A DNA stretch of 64,000 nt from Heligmosomoides polygyrus polygyrus (GCA_947396885.1 OX377203.1:4712001-4776000), one strand, 5' to 3'; shown: positions 23,310 to 34,152, numbered from the stretch's first letter. Notes: a model not told the origin generated them from the letters alone. Numbers and translations are program-made.

Positions 23310-23957
23310 GGGACCAGGGAAACGTCAACGAACGCACAGATCAACGTCGGCTCCAAAAGTTTCGTGCAGACAACACCAGCCTCGAAGAGGAACTACATGG
23401 CAGCCGATGATAATGATCCATTGAGGGCGTCAGCCTGAAGCTGATCAGCGCAAAACCGTGCGAGGACGTCTGGTACATCGCCGAGGACCTCGACGTCGAT
23501 CACACAACAGTTGTTCGCCATCTGAAGCAAATTGAGACGACCAAGAAGCTGAATTGTCCGAAAGTCAGAAAAAAATCGTCGTTTTGAGATGTTGTCGGTC
23601 CATTTTTGGCGCAATGCTAACGACCCGTTTCTCGAACGGATTCCGACCTGCGATGAGAATTGGACACTTCATGATAACGGGCGACGTTTGTTTAGTGGCT
23701 AATTCAAAAAGAAGCTCCCCGACATCAGCCAGAGCGGGAAAATTCGACGAAAATCGCGTTTATTCATACGAAAATAAAAGCCGAATTGTTTCTCAAATAA
23801 ACGACTTGAATTAAATTCTATGTACATGTCCAGAAAGCGCATCTAGTAGGCTTTCTAACGGTGTATGATACCTTATGAAAAGTCCAGTTTGTTTTTAAAA
23901 AATAGCGCTGAAACCATTGAAACAAAAAACCTGCATTTCTTTTGCGCCAACCTATTA
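23310..23957 (+). pseudogene. mariner transposase N-terminal relic
   Basis: Plus-strand peptides match the mariner DNA-binding region: NERTDQRRLQKFRADNTSLE, then VWYIAEDLDVDHTTVVRHLK and TTKKL, then traces of the catalytic core (RPVSRTDSDLR, corresponding to DPFLDRIVTCDEKW). Stops and frameshifts are frequent. The right end AATTTGCGCCAACCTA type sequence at 23935-23955 looks like a mariner terminal repeat and lies directly against the next mariner. Its orientation is opposite to the C-terminal relic at 22.65 kb, so these are two elements or an inverted junction. Confidence 0.7.
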
Positions 23958-25169
23958 TTAGGTTGTAACGAAATAAATGGCACTGAACCACTGTAAATTT
24001 AAACAGTTAATATCTCGGCTTGTAGGCAAGTTTATTAATCGAAATAAAAACCTTCTGATTCTACACATCTTTGCCAACGTGGCGCAAGCTTTTTTATCCC
24101 AGTAGCGTAAAAATCAGAAGTTCTGGAATTGACGAAATCTTCGAAGGCACTTTCGGCATCCTGTTGGTATTTGAATATTTTCCCTACCAAGAAGTCGCCA
24201 AGATGCTTGAAGAAGTGGTAGTCTGTTGGGGAGAGGTCGGGAGGGGCGAGCATTGTCGTGCAGAAGGAGAACTCGCCTTCGGTTTACCAAGGCCGGCCGC
24301 ATATTCTTCAACTTTTTCATCATTTCTTCCATTTCAATGCAGTACTTCTCTGCCGTGATGGATTCACCGGGAAGGAGGAAGCTGTGGTGAATAATTCCCA
24401 GCGAACACCACCATACTGTCACCATTGCTTTCTTTTGGTGCAATTCCGGCTTCGCATGAACCTTGGGGCTCTCATCGCTGTCCACCCACTGTGCCGATCG
24501 CCGCCTGTTGTCGTACGTTATCCATTTCTCGTCACAGGTTACGATGCGATCAAGGAATGGGTCCGTTTCGTTCCGTAGAAGCAGTGCGGACGAGATCTCA
24601 TATCGTCGGTTTCTTTGCTCCTCAGACAGCTCGTGAGGCACCCATCTTTCCAGCTTTTTGGTCTTTCCAGTTTCCTTCAGATGCCGGGCAGCTGTGTTGT
24701 GCCTGACGCCAAGAACCTTCACTATCTCCCTGGTACCTTTGTGTGGATCCTCCTCTACCACATCTCTCAGCTTGTCCTCATCAACATCACTATGCCTCCC
24801 ACGACCTTCATGTTCTTCCAAGCTCTCATCCCCATTCCAGAACTTCTGATGCCAACGATACGCCGTCCGAATTGTGGAACATCCTTGAACGAATGCGGCG
24901 TTGATCTGCTCGTCCGCCTCCTTAGCTGTAGTGCCCAGCCTGAATTCATACAAGTAAATGCCACGGGTTACCCTTTTGTCCATCTGCAAAAAAGTCAATA
25001 AAACTCTAAAGTTTTCCCACTTTTACATAGAAAATTTGGTACTCACCGGTAGAGCAAAGTTTGCGCTTCTAAATGATATGCCACATGTTACGGTTTGTTC
25101 TTGATCAAACGCGTAAAGACGCGCCAAAAAATGGCGCGAGCCAGTGCCATTTAATTCGTTACAACCTAA
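23958..25169 (-). mobile_element. mariner-family transposon with intact ends
   Basis: A 1,212-bp element bounded by terminal inverted repeats of about 28 bp starting TTAGGTTGTAACGAA, with the second arm differing at one position. It is flanked by TA at 23956-23957 and 25170-25171, the expected mariner duplication. It encodes one transposase on the minus strand. Overall form resembles the hookworm mariner named bandit, but this is from memory and not tested. Confidence 0.93.
24035..24998 (-). pseudogene. mariner transposase with deletion between catalytic Asp 2 and 3
   Basis: This is the DD34D transposase that would cut and paste the surrounding element. From Met at 24998 the frame shows an N-terminal helix-turn-helix region (about residues 10-115), the linker WVPHEL (119-124), the first catalytic Asp in VTCDEKW (D156) and the second in LHDNA (D248). 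At about residue 251 (near 24248) the frame changes. The C-terminal part PPDLSPTDYHFF and KLAPRWQRCVESEGFYF, with the third Asp, continues in another frame to 24035. Only 16 nt separate the codons of Asp 2 and Asp 3, whereas DD34D spacing needs 102, so about 86 bp are deleted. The product cannot form the catalytic triad in one chain. The rest of the frame is open, so the deletion is probably recent. Confidence 0.9.
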
Positions 25170-25270
25170 TAGTTACTTCAGCTACATTATTATTATTATT
25201 TTATACAAGAAAATCCTTACAACGAAGCAAATAACTAATAAGGGAACCTAGCGAAGGGGGGGAGAAAAAA

Positions 25271-25550
25271 AATAAAGGATAAAGGGCGGTGTTACTCGAT
25301 TCCCTTTAGGATGCGCCACGCATTCTACTTGACGTGATGTTGTGGAGGCTATTCGATGCCTATTTCGCCTGTACGATCACTTGCGGTAGGAACAATTCAG
25401 CGCTCTACCCTTCCCAGACAAGTCTGGTACCAATTCACCGACCCCGGAGGGTTGGAAGGCTTAGTTGACCTGAGCGGAAATCCGAACCAAGAACCTGGTA
25501 TCGGGTGCACGCGACAGTCGGCATCTCCCACGACTGCGCTGCACGCGCAC
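25271..25550 (-). mobile_element. tRNA-derived SINE
   Basis: Minus orientation: ATAAAGGATAAAGGGCGG tail complement, GGATGCGCCACGCATTCTAC 3' module complement, CCCAGACAAGTCTGGTACCA, and head complement ending CTGCGCTGCACGCGC. Near full length. No clear duplication. Confidence 0.9.
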
Positions 25551-26320
25551 GTATTATATTAGTTTTACAGAAAATTTTTACAAAGAATTTAGGGAAATTT
25601 AAAACGTGTAACAGGACTTTTAGGACAAAGCTGGTGTCTCATTTGAAGCGCCTCTTCAACACTAAGTAAAAGTTGAATACATGGCGTATCCTTAGGAGTT
25701 AGGTTAGCGCCGAACTGTGGCGTAACATCGCCGTCCATTTTTTGGCTTTTAGGTTCTTTCAGTTGAAGATTAGCGAACATCTTCAACCAGCAGAGTTGCT
25801 CCAGTTGGCCCAACTTTCACCCACCCTGGTTCCTCATCCCAAATTTTCCTACTTTTGTCGTTCTACCCTCCTCCACTACTCTGACTCGGCATCATCGTTG
25901 TTTCTATCGTTCCGATGCTTCTTCTGATTTAAGGGCACTCGCCCTTTTTTCCCCTCGGTGCTCCGCTTCTCATCAATCAGCCTCATCGCTTCTTTGATTA
26001 TACGCATCTCAACCGCCATCTGTTCCACATCGAGTGGGGCGCTCATCCATATCTTCTTCCATCGGTTTTTTCAAATATCAGACGGATTTTTCTTTTTTTC
26101 TTGTCGTTTCTCTATTTGTATTTCTTATTCCTTTGTCCTGTAATCCTTAGGGTAGCACAACATGGCATTACTTATCGTTAGACCTAACCACCTTCTGCCG
26201 ATGCACTCCATGGAGTCACGAGGTGATGTGCAGGTTTGCTCACCAACCCGCGATTCTGTAGCGTGTGGCTGCTTCCGTTGCGTCGCGGATCGCATCGGCG
26301 TCCACGTGGGCATTCGACCG
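25551..26320. other. unassigned DNA with pyrimidine-rich block
   Basis: No gene recognised. 25800-26130 is T/C-rich with many TTCTTC and CATC runs. 26150-26320 is mixed sequence leading to a tRNA-like block. Confidence 0.35.
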
Positions 26321-26580
26321 ATGCCTTGTATGCCTGCGAGCGGGTCGTGGGACAGTGGTAGTGGCGTTGCTTCATACGAAGGAGGTCGTAGGTTCGGTTC
26401 TCCTGCGTTGGTGGATTTTTGCACCACATCCTGTAGTCCCTTACCTAGCCTGGTTCTGTCAGCTGCAGCCGCAGACTCCCCCTGAGCGACGAAAACGAGC
26501 TCCAATGACAACGGCTCGGATGAGGTAAGCAGGCGTTGGCACATCGCCACGGCACCAAGTGGTTAGGTATGATGGCTATC
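26320..26580 (+). mobile_element. possible tRNA-derived SINE, second type
   Basis: About 26349-26420 reads ACAGTGGTAGTGGCGTTGC (box A-like), and then GTAGGTTCGGTTCTCC (box B-like), followed by GGATTTTTGCACC. The order and spacing are tRNA-like. The box B to TTTTG segment resembles 40407-40445 and the complement of 59490-59530. No TTTATCC tail. I do not call a functional tRNA because no clean anticodon stem is evident. Confidence 0.4.
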
Positions 26581-27016
26581 GTACTCCATACCCTGGGTAG
26601 GTGTTGGCGAATAAGATTTACAGCGCCTAGCCTCGAGCTTACCTTGGTACGGTTACCTATCAGTTTTCTTACACAATGTTTACGTTTATGCTTCAATAGG
26701 GTCACGACGACGCTTCAGTGATGGCAACCAACCGCGACGCGCACCGTTGCGGCGCGTTGCCGCTGCGCGGTCCCGCAGCGAAAAAGCGGGCGGGAATTTT
26801 CTTTAAATTTTGGCGCCACTTTCCTTGACATATCCAAGCTTGCGTCTTACAAAGCCGATCGTTCCAAAGCTCTTCTTGTACTCCTGCTTCTTTTCTGTTG
26901 GGGTGCAATCTAGTCTGGGGGAAATCAGACGCGCCGAGGTCATTGATCAATGGTCATTCAAGACGCTGTCAGCTCACAGATTACGTTAGGTGTTGCCTTC
27001 GTATGATTGGGTCCTT
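26581..27016. other. unassigned DNA
   Basis: No gene recognised. 26735-26780 is GC-rich (GCGGCGCGTTGCCGCTGCGC). The rest is unremarkable. Confidence 0.35.
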
Positions 27017-27198
27017 GTCGCGAATGTGGGCAGCATTGGGAGAGTGGAGAGCGCAAGCCAATCATACTGCATCTAAGGGGCTCGCCAATCAGAGGGGATG
27101 CTTACGGCCGGTGCTCTGATTGGCTGACTCGCGTTTGGTGTGCCCTCTGATTATGAATAGCTGACACGCCGTCACCTCCCAATGTTGTCCATATTCAA
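27017..27198. mobile_element. MITE, GTCGCGAA subfamily
   Basis: The left end GTCGCGAATGTGGGCAGCAT is followed by TGGGAG. The right end TCACCTCCCAATGTTGTCCA and ATATTCAATA is its inverted, diverged partner. The interior carries CCAATCA and TGATTGG motifs. About 180 bp, no coding capacity. Confidence 0.8.
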
Positions 27199-27229
27199 TA
27201 CACTGACCTATAATTTTATTTATTTTGTT

Positions 27230-27300
27230 TATTTATTCAAAAACAACAAACAAAAAAGAACAATTCCTTCTTTTCTTCTTGTTTGTTGTTATGGACCTTA
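27230..27300. repeat. TTTA-rich retrotransposon tail remnant
   Basis: ATTTTATTTATTTTGTTTATTTA followed by AAACAACAAACAAAAAAGAA resembles the 3' ends of the minus-strand non-LTR fragments at 46.3-46.5 kb. Confidence 0.4.
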
Positions 27301-27364
27301 TAAAGGGCTTCAGCAGTTTAGTTAGATAGCGGTATGACGTTTCCTGTGAGAATGATCGGTGCTA

Positions 27365-27591
27365 GTCGTTAATATGGCCTACATGGGAGGCGGGAACGCA
27401 CCAGACCAATCAGGCTGCATCCGACAAGCGTGCCACCTAGCTAGCGTGTGCTGTCGGTGGTGACTGATTGTAAATGGCTGGGCCAATCTAGCCCACCTCA
27501 CGAGTGTGCCACCCAGAGGGGCATGTATGCCGTGCTTGGCTGTAACTGGTTGGTGCACTCTCACCTTCCCCATGTAGGCCAAATAAACGAC
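27365..27591. mobile_element. MITE, GTCGTTAA subfamily, solo copy
   Basis: The left end GTCGTTAATATGGCCTACAT and the right end ATGTAGGCCAAATAAACGAC are inverted partners. It is 227 bp long with CCAATCA and GGTTGGTGC motifs inside. It is the same family as the ten-copy array at 18.5-21.9 kb, but without the array spacer. Confidence 0.9.
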
Positions 27592-28235
27592 ATCTACCGC
27601 TACTCTTAACGACAAACAGCCGGGTTTTCGTTCTATATGAGCCCGTGTTCCATCACCTTACTGGTTCTCTGCAGGCAGCACCGTCTTAATTGCTCCGTAC
27701 ATATCTTGTGCCAAAGTGATCCATCCGGATCTATCTTGTTTTTGTTCGCTTTTAGATCATTTCTTCAGATTCCTGCGGTCTGTTCTGCTCCTGCTGTTTT
27801 CTTCGTTCATCCTCCACCATCCATTAATCATTCCTTTTCAGTTCATCCTCCTCTTCTCAATTTCTTCTCCCCTTTACCTTGTTGTCTGTTCTATCAATCA
27901 GGTAGTCTCTATACTTGCGACAACATCGCCAGCAGTATGAATCCGACTATTACCCCTTATTTCGTGCCAAAGTTGCTCATTTGTTCCTGGGACAGGACTG
28001 AAAAGGACATGGATAAGTACGTTCCACTTCCTATAGCTCTAACCTCACCAGTATTCCTCCAGCTTTGATTCTTCTGATGCCTTCGACCCACTTATCCGGT
28101 TTCCTTCGCTTCATGGTCTATAGGATGTCTTCTGTTCCTCCGTCATCCAGATCACATACTTCGCTCCAGAATATTCTCTCCCTTACCTTGTTGTCTGCTC
28201 TATCCAGCCCAATTTAACATAGCCCTTGTCGCGTT
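27592..28235. other. pyrimidine-rich unassigned DNA
   Basis: Rich in TTC and CCT runs. Frames here encode S/F/L/P-rich strings typical of pyrimidine tracts. No gene called. Confidence 0.4.
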
Positions 28236-28239
28236 GAGC

Positions 28240-29650
28240 ATCTGCTACTCCCATTGCTCAGTCAGACAGTTCGTCTGTACGTCCGTCAATGAGTTCGCTC
28301 AAAACTAATGGCCGGTGAAACCGCTGCAACCGCTTCTGCGGTCTACTGCTGCTACTTCTACTGCTCACTCAGACAGTTCGTCTGTGCATCCGTCAGTGAA
28401 TCCACTCAAAATTAATGGCCGGTGAAACCGCTGCAACCGCTTCTGTGCATCCGTCAGTGAGTCCACTCAAAATTAATGGCCGGTGAAACCGCTGCAACCG
28501 CTTCTGCGGTCTACTGCTGCTACTTCTACTGCTCACTCAGACAGTTCGTCTGTGCATCCGTCAGTGAGTCCACTCAAAATTAATGGCCGGTGAAACCGCT
28601 GCAACCGCTTCTGCGGTCTACTGCTGTACTCCTACTGCTCACTCAGACAGTTCGTCTGTGCATCCGTCAGTGAATCCACTCAAAATTAATGGCCGGTGAA
28701 ACCGCTGCAACCGCTTCTGTGCATCCGTCAGTGAGTCCACTCAAAATTAATGGCCGGTGAAACCGCTGCAACCGCTTCCGCGGTCTACTGCTGCTACTTC
28801 TACTGCTCACTCAGACAGTTCGTCTGTGCATCCGTCAGTGAGTCCACTCAAAATTAATGGCCGGTGAAACCGCTGCAACCGCTTCTGTACGTCCGTCAGT
28901 GAGTCCACTCAAAATTAATGGCCGGTAAAACCGCTGCAACTGCTTCTGCGGTCTAGAGCTGCTACTCCTACTGCTCACTCAGACAGTTCGTCTGTGCATC
29001 CGTCAGTGAATCCGCTCAAAATTAGTGGCCGGTAAAACCGGTGCAACCGCTTCTGCGGCCTACTGCCGCTATTCCTACTGCTTACTCAGACAGTTCGTCT
29101 GCGCATCCGTCAGTGAGTCGTCTCAAAATTAATGGCCGTTAAAACCGCTGCAACCGCTTCTGTGCATCCGTCAGTGAATCCACTCAAAATTAATGGCCGG
29201 TAAAACCGCTGCAACCGCTTTTGCAGTCTACTGCTGCTACTCCTACTGCTCCCTCAGACAGTTCGTCTGTGCATCTGTCAGTGAGTCCACTCGAAATTAA
29301 TGGCCGGTAGAACCGCTGCAACCCCTTTGCGCTCCACTGATCCTACTCCCACTGCTCACTCAGACAGTTCGTCTGTGCATCTGTCAGTGAGTCCACTCAA
29401 AATTAATGGCCGGTAAAACCGCTGCAACTGCTTCTGCGGTCTTGCTGCTATTCCTACTGCTCACTCAGACACTTCGTCTGTGCATCTGCCAGTGAGTCCA
29501 CTCAAAATTAATGGCCGGTAAAACCGCTGCAACTGCTTCTGCGGTCTTGCTGCTATTCCTACTGCTCACCCAGACACTTCGTCTGTGCATCTGCCAGTGA
29601 GTCCACTGAAAACTAATGGCCGTTCAAACCGCTGAAACCGTTTCTTCGGT
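28240..29650. repeat. satellite, 106-bp unit with 63-bp subunit
   Basis: The marker CTCAGACAGTTCGTCTG recurs near 28262, 28367, 28537, 28643, 28810, 28978, 29088, 29254, 29361, 29464 and 29571. Spacing is either about 106 bp or about 169 bp (106 plus an extra 63-bp copy of CATCCGTCAGTGAGTCCACT through CCGCTGCAACCGCTTCTG). Every unit contains AAAATTAATGGCCGGT. Units on the left are near-identical and those on the right diverge. The motif block reappears in the repeats at 30.9-31.95 kb and 43.1-44.5 kb. Confidence 0.92.
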
Positions 29651-29758
29651 CTATAGCAAATGTTGAAAGTTTAGAATGATGCGACTACAATTCTTCTGTT
29701 TACTTAGTTTATTTACGCATGCGTTTGTGAGTCTGTCTGTGAGTCTGTCCGCGCAAAA

Positions 29759-29953
29759 TTAGTGACCGCTTGAAATGATTTTGTCATCGCCCTCATCTTC
29801 CGATTTCCCTACCTTCTTGTCCTTCTTGCCGTGTTTTTCGCCTCCGATGTCCGTGCTATGTGTGCTCTTGTCTGGCTCGCTTTCTTCGTCGCTCGCTCTT
29901 CTTCGCGGCTTTCGAACGTCGGCGTCAGTTTTCCCACCATTGCCCCGAGCGGC
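29759..29953 (-). other. possible coding exon, unassigned
   Basis: On the minus strand a 64-codon open stretch reads from AARGNGGKTDADVRKPRRR through DEESEPDK and GGEKHGKKDKK to SEDEGDDKIISS. This acidic/basic composition is more protein-like than most of the window. A GT donor (AAG followed by GTAGGG) lies at 29812-29811, just after the KKDKK codons, and would end an exon there. No clean TTTCAG acceptor fits the frame at the other end, where an in-frame TGA lies. The last codons overlap a satellite motif (AAAATTAGTGACCG). Function unknown; chance is quite possible. Confidence 0.22.
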
Positions 29954-30900
29954 TCATTTCATATGCGCAGCACTGAAATATTCATTTCAGAATGCGGCGT
30001 TTCGGTTAATGGAGTTTACTCGCCTCAGCCGACCAGCCCTTCTCAGCAGCCGCTCGCTCGCCCTCCGAAGACGAGGCGGCGTTGGTGTCCCCGCTGGGGG
30101 CTCGACTCTTCTGGAATTTCTGAATAAGTCCATCTTTCGCTTTAATATTCGCTGTCAGAGTTCACTAATGGTGGTCATTTCTACGCCCTCCAGGGTGTTC
30201 AACACCATCTGAAGTGGCCTGGTCTACTCCAGTCTTAAGGAGCCATCACGTCTTCTGAAACAAAGGCGTTGCTCTAAATGAATGCTCGAGGTTGGCAGAG
30301 CAATTATGATGTCGGCACGCACTTCAGCGCAGAATTCAGCCGTAATTTGGTGCGCTAAAGTAGTCTATTAATTATCCAGAAGACGTCGTAATTTGCAGCC
30401 GTAAGGAGTAAGATTTGATAGTTGTTAGTGCTTTCTTTAGGGCAAAAAGGCCAGCGACTTACATTGGTGTTTTTAATTAAACGAAAATTTTCACTAAACT
30501 GAAAGATTAGCAAAACTGGACTCGAAAACGAGCTGTTTTAACTCCATGTAAACCCGTTTACACGCTATCAATCAAGTGAACGTTGTGGTTCCCTATACAA
30601 GTGCATGGCGCATTCTATATTTTTCGCAAAATTTTGCTTCTAAATGCATGCGTGACTTTATTTATTTATTTATTTTTTTGCTACGGCTAGAATACCACAA
30701 CATTTACATATTTCATAGATTTTGTTGGAGAACCACACCGTTCGTGCTGGGACCCGACTTGTTCACTTCTATAAGACATATGTGATTTAGGAACAGAATT
30801 TCGCCCTAAACAAATCGTGCTTCTAATCGTAAATTTATTTATTGATTTATTCCTGATAATTCAATTTAATTTAATTTTTATTTATTTATTTAATCCCGCT
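29954..30900. other. unassigned DNA with TTTA run
   Basis: No gene recognised. 30658-30680 is a TTTA run followed by GCTACGGCTAGAATACCACA, like a minus-strand retrotransposon tail. GTGCATGGCGCATTC at about 30602 is a solo copy of the SINE 3' core. 30830-30900 is AT-rich. Confidence 0.4.
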
Positions 30901-30914
30901 TCTATCGAAAATTT

Positions 30915-31960
30915 AAATTGCACCTGTGCGTCTGTTTGTGAGTCCGTATTCATCCAAAGTCAATGACCACCTGACACGTTTCATTTAATATCGTCCACTA
31001 TTGGCTGACTGAGGTAGAAATGATGCGAGTATAGTAGTAGGGTTCACATAATCCACATGTGAGTCTCGAGTTCGTGAGTCTGTTCATGAGTCCGTCCACA
31101 CAAATCAATGGCCGGGGGAAGAATGAATGGTCATTGGTCCTCGTCCAGTGTTGAGTAATAATGCAATGGTAATGACGGAAATAGAATTCTCCTGTTCAGT
31201 TAAATCATCTAATTATCCGTCCGTGCGTCCGTTTGTGAGTCCGTGTTCCCTCAAAATCACCGGACGACTTCCATCGACCATCATCCACTGTTCCTTCACT
31301 GAGGTAGGAATGATGCGAATATAGTAGTAGAAGTAGTAGAGTTGACATAATCCACATGTGGGTCTCGAGTCCGTGAGTCTGTTCATAAGTCCGTCCACGC
31401 AATTAATGGCCGGTGAAGGAATGAATGGTCATTGGTCCTTGTTCAGTGTTGAGTAGTAATGCAATAGTAATGACGGAAGCAGAATTCTCCCGTTCAGTTT
31501 AATCATTTGGTTATACGTCCATGCGTCCGTTTGTGAGTCTGTGTCCGCTCAAAATCAATGAACGACTAAAGCGCTTAATCAATGCTTATCCGTTGTTGTC
31601 TGTCTAAAATAACAATGATACGAATACAGTGCCACAGTATATTTTAAACAAATACGATTCCGTCCATGAGTCTGTTCGTGAGTCCAACAGATGTGCCGAT
31701 CCTTCTCCAGTGTCAACTCTTTGTGATAGAAATGACGGGAATACAGTTGTCCTATTCACTCAAATCATCCGTCCATGAGTTTGTTCGAGAGTCTGTCCAT
31801 GCTAAATTAATGGCCGTTATCCGCTATTGATTTTTCGAAATAGGATCGATGTGAGTGTGATCTTACCGTTTAATTGATTCATCTTCATTTGGCCGTGCCT
31901 TCATAATTCATGAATTCTCCGTCTGTCAGTCAGCCCACGCAAAATTAATGGCCGCTGGAG
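30915..31960. repeat. ~300-bp tandem repeat sharing the AATTAATGGCCG block
   Basis: Three to four units. The marker CGTCCGTTTGTGAGTCCGTG (or close) occurs near 30925, 31225 and 31525. 31020-31215 and 31320-31525 align closely (GATGCGA.TATAGTAGTAG, CATAATCCACATGTG, GAATGAATGGTCATTGGTCC). Each half-unit contains AATCAATGGCCG or AATTAATGGCCG. The last part at 31740-31955 is diverged. Non-coding. Confidence 0.85.
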
Positions 31961-31979
31961 GGTCTTCATCGATCCTTGC

Positions 31980-32340
31980 CCGATGTTGATCATTCGAGGT
32001 GGTAACTCGAATCAACGGCAGTGGCAAAGATCAATCAAAAAACTAGTGGATCAATCTGGATCGATCGCTATTGATCAAAGCGAATCATAGATCATAGATC
32101 ATTGATCATAGCAGATTATGGCGAAAGCTCGGCCAATGGTTTGAGGTGTTTCTGAACTTCGTGAACATTTGATTGACCACACAATATTGATTGATCGCTA
32201 TCGATTTCTGTAGCTAAGTCACAGCCAATGGTTTTAGCTGTTTGTGAACTGCGTGAAAATTCGGTCGACGAATCAATATCGATCAATCGTTATCGATTTG
32301 TGTTGCAAAGTCCTAACCAATAGTATGAGCTGTTCGTGAA
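31980..32340. repeat. GATC/ATCGAT-rich diverged repeat
   Basis: Dense GATCGATC, TTGATCAAAG, ATAGATCATAGATCATTGAT and TATCGATT motifs. The pair GCCAATGGTTT..GTGAACTGCGTGAA recurs with a period of about 110 bp. No coding signal. Confidence 0.55.
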
Positions 32341-32401
32341 GTGCCGCATCTCTAGGGATATGAGGCTCTAGACTTTAAGGTCGTCACTTTTAAGAGATAG
32401 G

Positions 32402-32690
32402 GCGTGTGTAGCGCAGTCAGAGGAGGCGCCGGCTGTCGCATGCACCCCATACCAGGTTCGTGGTTAGGATTTCCCGTCCAGTCAAACGAAGCCACTCATC
32501 CCGAGGGGTCGGTGAGTTGCTACCAGACTCGCCTGAAATGGATAAATCACTGATTTGTTCATCGGTTGGCTATCGTGAGGCATTGTATTGGTCGTTTGCG
32601 CTTTCACTTCGCTTCCACGACAATCCACGGAAGTCGAGTGCGCGGCGCATCTCGCAAGGACACTGGATAACGCCGATCTGTACTCTTTTT
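32402..32690 (+). mobile_element. tRNA-derived SINE, diverged
   Basis: Head GTGTAGCGCAGTCAGAGGAG, box B region CCAGGTTCGTGGTTAGGATT, body ACCAGACTCGCCTGAAATGG, 3' module GTGCGCGGCGCATCTCGCAA. Many substitutions relative to the 38.6-kb copy, so an older insertion. Confidence 0.85.
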
Positions 32691-33287
32691 ACTGTGTTGA
32701 TCCATACGGATTTTCATTTAGAAGTCAATCTTATGCCTAGAACTGTAAAAGAAAGCAGTTTTTTGTCGTAGTTGAACCCCGGTAAGCCAAACAGTTCTGT
32801 TCCTACCTCTACATTCCTTTCGTTCCTTGCTTTCCTCCTCCTTCTCTCCTCCAGTTAGGACCGGCGATCTTGCCTGAAAGTGCACGGCTCGATCCTATGT
32901 TCTTCGAGCCATCCCGTTAAATTGCTGTCAAGCGGATCTGAGACGGCTTCCGCCGGCTGAGGGGTGTCTTATCCGGTGGGTGTGGAGAGATGATCGAGTG
33001 CGAGTGCAATGCCACTAGTTAATGGCGGTTTTTACCCGTCGAACGCCCTTCATCTCCCCACGCCTGCCTAAGCGCCTTAGGGTGGTACCCTATCCGTCTC
33101 CTAAGACTAAGGTTCATCAAGCGTAGGCCTTGTCTCGCAGCGTAGGCACGCGTAATCGCCTTAAGTGGAGGAGGGTGGAGTAATGCCGGACTGCTGGAGA
33201 ATCCTGTGGATTCAGCCTTCTGCTGCCAGTGTCCTCCTTCCGCCTCATCGCCGTTGTCATCGTCGTCGTGCGGCCTTCCCGGCCCAT
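32691..33287. other. unassigned DNA
   Basis: 32800-32860 is pyrimidine-rich. 33000-33280 is GC-richer with TCGTCG and CATCGCC motifs. No gene recognised. Opposite-strand frames at 33019-33380 overlap and look like chance. Confidence 0.35.
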
Positions 33288-33452
33288 GTCGCGAATGTGG
33301 GCACCATTCGGAAGCGCCAGCCAATCAGAGGCCATGCCGGTCGGAGAGAGTACGATTGGTAGTCCGAATGGCTGGCACATGTTCGGTTAGTGCTCTGTTA
33401 GCTACGATTCACTGGTTCGCTTTCTCCTCCCAGTGCTGCCCACATTCGCGAC
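33288..33452. mobile_element. MITE, GTCGCGAA subfamily, well-preserved ends
   Basis: 165 bp. The left end GTCGCGAATGTGGGCACCAT and right end AGTGCTGCCCACATTCGCGA are nearly perfect inverted partners. The interior has GCCAGCCAATCAGAG and a partial inverted copy. Non-coding. Confidence 0.9.
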
Positions 33453-34042
33453 ATGAACCGCCTTCCCTGCCCCCACTGGGAAGCTGTGCATCCATCCGTC
33501 CACGCGCCAAAGTTCAACGATCAGCTGCAGCACGCCGTCCCCGTCGGAGTCGCGCTCAAAGTGCGCCGCCGCTGCCACCGCTCGGCTGCAAAAAACGTGT
33601 CCGCGATTCGTCCCGAACCCGATGTCATCAGGCGACGTCCGACGCCCGCCTCCGCTGCCGCCGTCCATCGCGGTCAAAGTCCGCGCTGTCGCGTCGTTTT
33701 TTTTTCGCTTCGGAATTCCGCGTCGGCGTTTCATGAATGCGTCGTTCGCGTGATCTTTGTCCCGTGCTTAATTGAGAGCTTCATGATGCTATTGATGCCC
33801 ATGGTCAAGTGCCAAAAGACGCCACGGCTTGCGTACGCAACGTGCTAGGTTCGACTTCGCAACCAGACTATTCTCGTGCTGTCCATTTCTCTGGACGCAA
33901 TGATTTTCCGAAGGAGCAGGAGCCCAAAAGCCGGTGTTTTGTATGCTGGCCATCTTACAGGCAAGGTTTAGCTAATGCCAAATGCCATCCAGTGCCCGGC
34001 ATCCACCATCGCACGCGCTTTTGACACGTATCGATCTTTTTG
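33453..34042. other. GC-rich unassigned DNA
   Basis: 33460-33740 is GC-rich with CGCCGCCG-like runs and frames open on both strands at once, a composition effect. 33760-34040 is unremarkable. No gene called. Confidence 0.35.
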
Positions 34043-34142
34043 GCGCCCAACTTCAAATTCAAAGTCACCCTTGGCGCCAACTTCAAATTCAAAATCAACC
34101 TTGGCGCTAACTTCAAATTCAAAATCACCCTTGGCGCCAACG
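34043..34142. repeat. 33-bp minisatellite with TTGGCGCCAA palindrome
   Basis: Three to four tandem copies of a 33-bp unit, each with TTGGCGCCAA (or a one-base variant) then CTTCAAATTCAAAATCACC. TTGGCGCCAA resembles E2F- or NF-I-type half sites, but this is pattern only. Confidence 0.85.
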
Positions 34143-34152
34143 CGGGAACCGC

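Noticed and set aside
28240..29650. CRISPR array
   Set aside because: Units are near-identical throughout with no variable spacers, and the window is clearly eukaryotic; it is a satellite.
33206..33848. Arginine/proline-rich frames as a possible gene
   Set aside because: They include a MITE (33288-33452) and overlap in several frames; composition is explained by GC content.
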